This document shows positions 35,501 to 43,516 of a stretch of DNA of 64,000 nucleotides, piece after piece. Source of the stretch: Deuterostichococcus epilithicus (Eukaryota > Chlorophyta > Trebouxiophyceae > Prasiolales > Stichococcaceae); contig JAVTLE010000011.1 of assembly GCA_033439295.1 (NCBI GenBank), positions 620,082 to 684,081 of the forward strand, written 5' to 3'. Under the pieces are notes generated by a model that searched no databases, was not told the DNA's origin, and worked only from the letters and a program-made list of their open reading frames with translations. Position 1 is the stretch's first letter. Each line of letters starts with the position of its first letter. Made by a program: the position numbers and the translations under genes.

Positions 35501-38500
35501 TTGCGAATGTATCGCTGCAGCAGCACCTCTCGACCTTTCCCGGGTTGCTGCCTTTGCTGCAGGGTGGACGTGCAGCCGCTGCTGCCGGGCGCGCTGTCCG
35601 CCGAGGATGCAGCGGAGCTGCTGCAGCAGTGTTCCTCGGTGCGGCGCGCCTTTCCTGCAAACACGGGCACCGGCACTGGCGGCGGCGGCGGCGGCGGCGG
35701 GAGCTCTTCGACACAAACTACAACCGAGGCGTCCACTTTCGTCAGCGGCACCTGCGCCGCCAGCGGGCGGCTGGTGGCTGAGCTGGCGGAGCGGCTCAGG
35801 GGCGTCGCCAGGGTGGCGGCCGAGGAGCAGCAGCGGCAGCGCAAGGCGGCCGCTGGCGGCGGCGGCGCTGCTCCCCCAACTGCGCGAGGTGTGCCGATAC
35901 ACCTTGCACCCCCTCTGCGAAGGCAACTGTCATGCACCTTGTGCGGGCTGTCGACACAGAGATTTCTGTGGCTATGGAATTCCGTCAACATCGCCGGCAG
36001 AGATTGACCACACAGCTGAAGCTGACAGCAGTCGCAGCTCGGCCACCCTCATTCTGTGGCGTGTGGCTCCTTTCATTCCAGCCCCAACTGGCTCGCGCTT
36101 TCCGTTTGTGGTTGGAGTCCGACACTGAACCCTCGTCATATCTTCACTGCCGCAGGCGCTGGCAAGAAGGGTGCAGTGCCCGCGGCCGCCGCGCCGGCGC
36201 CGCCACCCGCCGGCTCGGACAGCGACGACGACTGGGGGCGCGGCGGCAGGGGCGGCAAGGGCAAGGGCGGGAANGGGGGCAAGGGCGGAAAGAAGGGNGG
36301 CGGCAAGGCGGCAACGGCGACCAGTCAGAAGGCAGCGCCAAGCAGCGGCGGCGGCGGCAAGGGTGGCAAGGGAGCTGCAGCTGCCCTTCCTGACAACGTC
36401 ACGAGCAAAGCGCTCAGCATCAGCGCCATTGCGGCAAAGATCCTGGAGTGGCAGCCTGGGATGGAGGAGTCAGGTGTGCAGCAGTGTTGCGACCTCAGGC
36501 ACAGCGGGGTTTCTCATTTTCTCTGTGCACTCAAATACTTGCATCCAGCATGCCTGCTCATTCGTTCACCGTCGGCAGGGGAAGCGGGAGTCTGCCGCTT
36601 TAAACAGACTGGCAGTGCTAGCGCCGAATCAAAAACCCATCGCATTTTTGCCCTACATCGCCTGTTCTCGAAGCTGGCGCGGGAGCTGGCCTTGCAGCTG
36701 CGGCCAGAGATCGTCGCGGAGTTCCTGAAGCCCATCGTTCCTTGTACCAAAACCAAAAACGCATTATATGTGTGCACAGAGCGGCTGGCACGCGAGCTGG
36801 CGGAGCGGCTGCGGCCGGGCGCGCTGGCGGAGTTTCAAGCGACGCTGACCGCGGTGTTTGCGGCGGGCGCCGAGGCTCGGCGGCGGGCGCGTGATGCCGC
36901 CGGCGTGGCGTTGCGGNNGGCCGCAACGCGCTTGGAGCTGCTGGCGCACGGCGCCGAGGTGGGCGGCGCAGCACGGGAAGGGGCAGCGCCTGGGGGAAGG
37001 GGGCGTGGACAAGGGGAAGGCCGCTGCTGTGTCACGGGCCCAAAGGAGGGCCCGGCAACAGGCTAGGACTAGGTGCCAGGGGGGGTGTAATGCTGACTCT
37101 GAAGCTTGTTGGTTCAGCGACAAAGCGAGGCTATGGCCAAGTGCTAGCGACAGAATGCTTGCTTCTATAGCTTGCTGATTTCTCTGAAATGCACACGGCT
37201 GCAGGCGGCTGCGGGCGATGACGTGGAGCTGGCGGCAGTGCTGCAGCGCCACCTGCTGCGCGGCGCCGGCGCCGAGGCCGTTGACGCGCTGCTGCGCTTC
37301 CATGTGAGCCTCCTTCCTTCCTCGTGTGCTTCCCAGCACTGGCTCTGCTTGCTGGGTACGTTCTGGCGCTGCAGCAGTAGAGTGCATCAGGATCTGCCTG
37401 CATCATACTGCGAGACACAATCATGCCAGCACAACATGCCCGCGACTTGCCAGCTTTTCCTGAGGCCAGCTTTCCCACCTAGTATGGGGTCAAAAGCGAC
37501 ACCAGCTCAGCATTTGATATATCAATCGTGCAGGAGACGGACCTGCAGCGGGACGTGGAAGCAGCTTCCGACGCCGTGGCGCCGCAGCCACTGGCGCCTG
37601 CGGAGCGATCTGCGCTGGTGCGGCGGCTGCCGCCGGACGTGGGCCCGGCGGCGTCGGCGGCGGTTGCCGCCCTGGGCGGCACCAGCGCGGAGGTGGTCAC
37701 CGGTTCGGACACTCAACAGATAGCGCACGCCGCCCTGTGCTCCTGCCATCGGCAATGCATCTGTGACAGCTGCACTGATGCGGGAGAAGGGGAGCCAGCA
37801 GACGGCTGTCGTGGACAATGCCGTGCAGTCCCACCAGCAGACTGCCGCGCCCTGTCGCCGCAGGAGCTGCTGGCGGCGGTGGAGGCGGCGGCGGAGGCCG
37901 GCGGCGCACGAATCAAACGGCTGGACAAAAAGGGCGAGAGGCGTGAGGTGGCGGCGCACGTCAAGTCGCTGGAGGCAGCGCTGGCTGCAGAGGCGTCGCC
38001 GGCGGCAGCGCTGTCGCTGGCCGTGCCCTTGCTGGCCGCCAGGGTGTGTTGCTCGGTTCATTTCCTGCCTTCTGCCCTGAAGAGCGCCATGAAGGACAAT
38101 TGGACCCCCCAATGGCATGCCGCACCGCTGGCCCTGCTCTGCAGCCCATTGCTTCAAACGACGCCATCATCATCACGTCTGTTTGATATGCCTGTTGCAT
38201 ATTGCGACTGCACTGCTGCACAACACTGCAGGTGTGGGGCAAGGCTGTCAGCCTCCCTGGCCGCGCCCTGTCCCCCGCGCTGGAGCGCCTCAAGGCTGCC
38301 GGCATGCCCGACACAGACCATGCGGCGCTGGCCGATTTCCATGCAAAAGTGGTGGCTTCGCTAACCAGCGGCGGCACCGGTGATGGCTCCGAGGAGATTG
38401 ACGAGGAGCTGGCGGGGGCGCTGTCAGGTCTCAAGCGCCTGGCGGGCGTTGGCAGCTGCGACGGCATCAGCAGAGGTGAAGGCAGAGCGGCGAGCGGCGG

Positions 38501-38591
38501 CGAAGGCGAGGTAGAGACAGCTGCTGGCGGCGAGGGCGTTGTTGGCCGTAGCACTGATGCAGAGGTCACTGCGGGCAGCACGCGACATTGA
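32532..38591 (+). CDS. UFL1: UFL1, E3 UFM1-protein ligase 1
   Basis: Acts with UBA5, UFC1 and the DDRGK1 adaptor at the ER membrane to attach UFM1 to ribosomal and other targets. Start ATG 32532 (MAMDELSLDDLLGQL). Exons: 32532-32603, 32876-33043 (RLSERNVVELVNKL, INGREYLTVERLRSEV), 33347-33508 (VDLPALLGVDLVHCE, SYFDALAAEVADSLQ), 33930-34085 (GALQVGDIAQRTRLGVDLLR, GSVIPGRLEGGLLYTDAHIA), 34443-34675 (LTPLSVPNLAKTLRL, GSIIEELAAAGEIS), 35122-35288 (EYAAVSRMGISDP, SCFVGGELAAQVD) and 35563 onward (VDVQPLLPGALSAEDAAELL). All follow the winged-helix series of animal and plant UFL1. A Gly/Lys-rich disordered segment with ambiguous bases (36170-36390) precedes C-terminal helical exons (about 36777, 37205, 37535, 37863 and 38232 to the TGA at 38589-38591). 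The exon ending SLQ appears to use a GC donor at 33509. Introns contain shadow exon copies, listed separately. Confidence 0.92.
33838..33885 (+). pseudogene. shadow copy of UFL1 exon 4 start
   Basis: Bases from 33838 (caggaggcgggcgcgccgca) repeat the acceptor and start of real exon 4 at 33927 (caggaggcgggcgcgctgca). The following ggcgacaccgcgctgcgc matches ggcgacatcgcgcagcgc. The copy stops matching after about 45 bases, so only an acceptor plus exon start was duplicated. Confidence 0.85.
34305..34385 (+). pseudogene. shadow copy of UFL1 exon 5 start
   Basis: The stretch gcaggcacgcctgtgcctgg continuing to ccaggctaaaacccttccc matches the real exon start at 34439-34515 over about 75 bases. The real exon reads LTPLSVPNLAKTL; the copy would read LAPLSTPSQAKTL. 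It includes the acceptor and retains protein-level similarity, so it could once have been an alternative exon. Confidence 0.8.
35308..35342 (+). pseudogene. shadow copy of UFL1 exon 6 end with its donor
   Basis: The exon end gcactggcggccggctcctg and donor gtgagg (35268-35293) recur 50 bases downstream as gcacttgcggccggctcctg gtgagg. The donor copy is intact, giving a possible alternative 5' splice site. Confidence 0.85.
36170..36390 (+). repeat. glycine/lysine-rich low-complexity segment of UFL1 with ambiguous bases
   Basis: Repeated ggcaagggcgg units encode GGKGKGG-type sequence. N bases at 36274 and 36298 show the assembler or base caller struggled here. UFL1 proteins normally have a charged disordered stretch at this place, so the position fits. 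Confidence 0.7.
36655..36735 (+). pseudogene. shadow or alternative copy of a UFL1 C-terminal exon
   Basis: KLARELALQLRPEIVAEF (from about 36670) is followed 120 bases later by RLARELAERLRPGALAEF (from about 36783). Both are open. Which is spliced in cannot be told from sequence; one may be an alternative exon rather than a relic. Confidence 0.75.
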
Positions 38592-38799
38592 CAGCATGGC
38601 AATAAGCAAACCGACTCTGAAGAACTGGTTTAATGTTGCAGCAGCTCCTGCAGAGTTAGTCTTTTTCTTGCAGTGCGACCCGATTCAAAGCCGTAAGAAA
38701 TGACACGTCTTTGCAATGGCCATCGTCGCTGGTCAGCAAGCAATCACCGCGCAAGGCAGACCCATTGCAGTTTGAATATGCCACAAACTTACCTAACCT
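38592..38799. other. short spacer between UFL1 stop and the duplicated tail
   Basis: The UFL1 3' UTR is expected here. Nothing else is recognised. Confidence 0.4.
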
Positions 38800-39870
38800 C
38801 AACTCGCCAGGTTTTCCTGAATACAAGCCATGTGGCCCATGTAGTATAGGGTCAAAAGAAACAACAGCTCAGACTCTAGCCGCAGGACATGGATCTGCGC
38901 CGGGATGGCGAGGCGGTGTGCGACGCCGCAGCGCCGCACCTGCTGGCGCCGGCGGAGCTATTGGCGCTGGTGGGGCGGCTGTTGCCAGACGTGAGCCCGG
39001 CGGCGGCAGCGGCGGTTGTCGCCCTGGGCGGCGTCAGCGCAGAGGTGGTGATCATGGCGGGAAAAGATCGATGCCGCGTGAAATGCATGCCTCCCTGTGC
39101 CCCGCCATTTGCTCCGTGCACAGCAGCGGTCGCTGCAACCGATGCAAATGAAGCCATCCTGCAGAAGCCTGTCGTACGAATTGCCACGCAGATCCACGAG
39201 CAGATTGCCGCTCTTGTCGCTGCAGGTGCTAGCGGCCGTGGAGGAGGCGGCGGAAGTCCATGGCGCCCGCCTCAGGCGGCTGGGAAAAGCAGGGGCGAGG
39301 GGCGAGAGGTGGCCGCAGACATCAGATCGCTGGAGGCGGCACTCGTTGCAGAGGCGTTGTCAGCGGCGGCACTCGTTGCAGAGGTGTCCTCAGCGGCGGC
39401 ACTGTCGGTGGTCGTTTTCTTGCTAGCTGCCGAGCTGAGTAGCTGCATCCCTTACCTTTATGGCACCGGGAAGGGCGCCGTAAAAAATCACTCATCCCAA
39501 TGTCTTAGAGAAGAGGAAGGTAACGCTGCAAAGGACGCCAGAGCAGCTTCATTCTGTTTCTTGTGCCTGTTGCCCAACGCCGTGGGGCAACGCCGTGAGG
39601 CTACCTGGTCCTGCCCTCTCACCGACCCTTGAGTGCCTCAAGGCTGCTGGCATCCCTGGGCAACGCCATGCGGCGCTGGCGGACGTTCATTGCAAGGCGG
39701 TGGCTTCCCTTACTGGCGGCGGCGGCGGCTCTCAGCAAAGAGAGGAGGACCTCGCAGTAGCGCTGTGAGGGCTCGAGCGCCTGGCCACTGGGGCGGCGAC
39801 GACCCCGGCGGAGAGGACAGCAGAGTGGTGAAAGGTGGCGACGGCGAGGGGGGAAGGCTCCTGGGGGAGA
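38800..39870 (+). pseudogene. tandem duplicated, decayed copy of the last three UFL1 exons
   Basis: About 1.07 kb repeats 37440-38440. The copied intron end reads agtatagggtcaaaagaaac (parent agtatggggtcaaaagcgac). Copy exon A from 38889 encodes MDLRRDGEAVCDAAAPHLLA then LPDVSPAAAAAVVALGG (parent DLQRDVEAASDAVAPQPLA). Copy exon B (39227-39432) encodes VLAAVEEAAEVHGARLRRLG, then continues in another frame as REVAADIRSLEAAL, so it carries a frameshift near 39285. Copy exon C encodes TLECLKAAGIPG and KAVASLTGGGGG, with an in-frame TGA at 39765 where the parent has TCA. The copy also contains a 36-base internal repeat (39340-39410). No upstream UFL1 exons accompany it, so it is most likely a pseudogene fragment, though transcription by read-through is possible. 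Confidence 0.85.
39336..39412 (+). repeat. imperfect 36-base tandem repeat in the UFL1 tail copy
   Basis: The unit gcggcactcgttgcagaggc with ttgtcagcg is present about two and a half times (39337, 39373, 39405). It has no counterpart in the parent exon, so it expanded after the duplication. Confidence 0.7.
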
Positions 39871-40184
39871 CGGGGCTGTCGGCGGTGCCACAGAGGCAGA
39901 CCTTCGGCGACGCTGACAAACAAGCAACGATGCGCAAGGCAGCAGTGGACAACTGCTTCAATTCATTACTGCAGCTGTTGCAACGTTGCTTTTGTTGCAG
40001 TGTGTGAAGACAACGTCGCAAGCAATGATTGTTCGTCACCAAGCTGACACCGTGCAAAGTCGCCACAAATATCTTCACAAGGCATGCAGGAGCTACCTAG
40101 AAGGAGGTATCGGGCATCCATTGTCTGTCCTGGAGGTCGCCGATCATGCAATCTGTTGTAGAGAATTGCAAAGTTGTTGTTGTG

Positions 40185-40345
40185 GTGGTGTTGGCCCGTC
40201 GGAGGCCCGTCGTTGCCCTTCAATTTCCATTGTTGCCGTCGTTCCCATTGTTGCCATTGTTGTTGTTGCCGTTGCCGTTGCCGTCGTTCCCATTGTTCCC
40301 ATTGTTGCCACTGTTGCTATTGCCATTGTCGGGCTGCACGGCGTT
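40185..40345. repeat. imperfect gttgcc/attgtt repeat encoding an Asn-Gly tail
   Basis: Reiterated ccattgttgccgtcgttccc type units. On the minus strand from 40345 to 40223 they read NGN, NNG and NGND repeats, the C-terminal tail of the predicted secreted protein; the part below 40220 is past the stop. Confidence 0.65.
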
Positions 40346-43163
40346 GTTGCTAGCTGCAGTTGGCTGCGCCGCCAGGTTCGAGGAGGCAGGAGTCGGCGAG
40401 ACAATTGGCGCGGCGGTGGGGGATGAAGTGGGTGCCGACGCTGAGCCGGGGCTGTTGGCCGCGGAGCCAGCAGCAGCAGCGCCGCCGCCGCCGCCTCCAC
40501 CGCCGCCGCCGCCACTGCCTGCAGCAGCTGAGCCGGCAGCGCCGCCGCCGCTGCCTCTGCCGCCACCGCCGGATGCAGCAGCTACAGATAAAAATAAACA
40601 ATTTTAAAAAATAAAACAAATTTACCAGTGTGACACATCAACCGCTCGACCTTGCTCCATCATTTGCGACGTCTCAGATATTTTGTGCCAGTCTGAAAAT
40701 TTTCTGAATTCTGAAGGTTCTGAAAATGATCACCAGGCCTCCGAGCTACTACACTTACTGTGCTGTTTCCACAAGCAACTCTGCCCCACACAAGGCGTAC
40801 CAGACGCAGTTGACCCTCCGCGGCCGGCGGCAGCAGCTGCAGGAACGCCACAAGCCATCTGAACCATCAGTGCAGAAAAATTGGCAGAATTGGGCCTGCC
40901 GCAGGAAGCAAGCAGCGCAGTTTATGTCTGCAGCAGCAGGAAGAACAGAAGCAACTCCCGTCCAGCTCATGCGAAGAGCAGGAACCCACCAGCAGCAGCC
41001 GAGCCTCCCGCAGCTGCGGCCGCTGCTGCGGCTCCTCCAGCGGCACTCGCAGCGCTGGCGGCAGCGCCACCGGCGCTGGACGCCGCAGCAGCAGCAGCAG
41101 CGCCATTTCCAGCTGCTGCGGCGGCAGCAGCAGACCCGGCAGCCGAGGCCGCTGAAGCAGCAGCTGAACCCGCCGCAGCAGCCGCAGCTGCAAAACATAA
41201 CCACAAAGCCTTTGGCGTGGCAGAGAGGCAGAATGCTCTTGCTCTTGGCACAAAGCAAAAGTCAGAAAGCACCTGCTCATGGCACAAAACACAATGAGAA
41301 TGCACAGCAAGTGGGCATCCTAGAACACACGCACCGGCAGCGCCCGGCCCGTTGCCAGCAGCGGCAGCAGCAGCCTGTAAACACAGCCGCTATGTCATAC
41401 GAACCAGGTTTGAAAAGGGCATGCTGACAGAACACTGTGCGATGAGCAAACAGCACGCACGGTTGAGCCTCCGGAAGCAGCCGCTGCGGCTGCTGCAGAC
41501 GACGCGCTGGCAGCAGCAGAAGCAGCGGCTCGCCCGGCGGCAGCGCTAGCAGCTGCGGCGCTCGCGCCGCAGGGACTGCGTGCACACCACGAATTGTATG
41601 TGCTTCAGATACAACCTGCGTCAAGCAAGATACCATGCCGCCGACTGCAAACGCAACAAGCAGTACGCTTCCATGCTAATTCAAATGGAAAGGTATCTGC
41701 TGCGGAAGCAGCAGCTGCAGCGGCCCCGGACGCCAGGGACGCAGTCGTTGCTGCGGCAGCTGCCGCGCCTGCGATCAAGGGAAGCCCCAACTCGTGTCAA
41801 ATCAGGCGAGAAATCGAGCAGTCATTGGGCGGCGACTCGAGCACTCGACACTGACTCCAGCATCATGCAGCACGTCAAACGCAGAAAAATTTCGTTTCGC
41901 ATTATACTTCCTCTGACTGCAGCGACCAGACTTGCGTGCCTGCAGCACCGCCTCCTGCAGCTGCAGAGGCAGCTGCGGCAGCTCTGTCGATAGCGGCACT
42001 GGCAGCGGCAGCGGCGGCGGCTCCATTGCCTGTCGACCACAAAGGCAATGCGTTTCAGATATCTGATATTGGACCTCCTTCAGTTCTAAGAACCTGGCCA
42101 TGACATCATGTGCTGTTAAACCTCCAAGCTCCATCTCGTATAGTACGGTTGCCAGCACACCAGAGGATGCGGCAGCGGCGGCAGCAGAGGCGCCGCTGGC
42201 GGCGGCAGAGGCGGCAGAAGCGGCGCCGGACGCTCCACTTGCAGCAGCAGCGGCCGCTGCGGCAGAGCCTCCGCCTCCAGCAGCAGCCGCGGCAGCGGCT
42301 GCGCTGCCACCGCCAGCAGCAGACGCGGCCGCAGCAGCACTTGAGCCCGCAGCAGAAGCTGCGGAGGATGCTGCAGCGGCTGCCGACGCGCCGTCAGAGC
42401 AGCCTGCGCACCATCGCAAGCAAGAACGTGTCATATAACCCTGGCACGTCCGAGAATTTGCTGGAAAGCCATGTGCGTGTCGCTCAGGACCGACTCGACA
42501 TCATTGGCGCATGCACTTGCACCTACAGAGCCTGCGGCGGCGACCGCTGCGGCGGCTGCCCTCTTTGCAGATGCAGCGGCCGCAGCAGCTGCTGTGTTGC
42601 GCTGACGGCGAGCCCGGCTAGCTGCTGCAGCGGCCGCCGCGGCCTGCTTCAGGCCCCGGCCGTTTGGCTCAAAGGTCTCCAGCTCGTGCGCATCTGCAAC
42701 ATCAGTCCGATACCCTCAGTCCTTTCCCAACGATAGCGAGTCTTGAAAACGCAGCCAGCTGGCATGCAACCCTTAGAATTCAACCAAGGTGACCAAGGAG
42801 CTCACAAGGCCAGCCGGTGTCCGGCGAAAATGGGGAGCAATGTACGGTGCAACGTGCATGCAGCAGGATGATAACAAACATTCAGGTTGTGCAAATCCCG
42901 GCCGCTGGCGGCAAATGGGTCGCTCTGCACCGCTATGCTTGCCCAACAACCATCGCTACCATAACACAGGGGGCCCGATGACCGTGCACGACAGAAATTT
43001 CGCTGCGAATATATCGGCGGCTGCGTGAGACTCGTTCGGTTGAAATCGAGGCTTCAATGACCGGCGGGATGGATTTCGCACCGGCCTGATGCGCCAGTGC
43101 GGCGTCGGAAAGCGCAGCCGCCGCCAGCAGTGCCAATAGACACGCAGCAGTCGGGCCCTTCAT
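40220..43163 (-). CDS. predicted secreted Ala/Gly/Ser-rich (spidroin-like) repeat protein
   Basis: Start ATG 43161-43163 opens a textbook signal peptide, MKGPTAACLLALLAAAALSD followed by AALA-HQ. Exon 1 (43082-43163) joins in phase to 42523-42693 (AHELETFEPNGRGLKQ, then polyalanine with Arg/Lys), 42161-42403 (blocks such as SAAAAAAAAGGGGSAAAA), 41949-42029 and 41697-41768 (donor unclear, AT rather than GT), a further Ala/Ser block at 41461-41552 whose phase does not fit, 40990-41187 (GSAAASAASAAGSAAAAAAA), and a last exon 40220-40581. That exon has a good acceptor (tttatttttatctgtag) and encodes a polyglycine run, a Ser/Pro/Thr stretch and an Asn/Gly tail ending GNNGN and TGA at 40220-40222. 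Composition recalls silk-like structural proteins or a cell-wall glycoprotein. I know of no named family; function is unknown. The order is inferred without transcript data. Confidence 0.55.
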
Positions 43164-43516
43164 CTTCGCCACCCGCCTCCGTCGTCGGTGTCTGTTGAGT
43201 GGTTCGATTATAATTGTGTTCCTTTTCTTGCTGTTTGCAGCGCCGACAATTGTGTTTAGCACTCTCAAAGACACTCCTATGCCCTTTGAAGTTTGCTGGG
43301 TCCAAGAGCCAGCATCACCTGAGCCCTAACGAATTAGTAAGGAGATGTGACATGAAGCAGAAGCCACAGCAGTGGGACTGCCTGAGTGACGAGAAGTGGC
43401 AGCAGGCAGGAGGCGTTGCTGCTTTGGATTCGAGACCCCTACGAGAACAGTCTTTGGTCCACGTTACTCTGAACTTCAGGGTTGTTCAGGCAGGTTCGGT
43501 GCTCGACTTGCTTTGC
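43164..43516. other. spacer between the secreted-protein start and the next stop
   Basis: 353 bases, upstream of the secreted-protein gene on the minus strand and downstream of the Tudor/zinc gene. Presumed promoter and 3' UTR. No other feature is seen. Confidence 0.45.

Noticed and set aside
40881-42438. Ala/Glu/Pro-rich plus-strand frames as a plus-strand gene
   Set aside because: GCN repeats are open on both strands. The minus strand has a signal peptide, a good final acceptor and consistent phase-1 junctions, while the plus strand lacks convincing donors.
42110-42736. 208-codon Gln/Arg-rich plus-strand frame
   Set aside because: It is the shifted reading of the Ala-coding GCA/GCG repeat and has no independent support.
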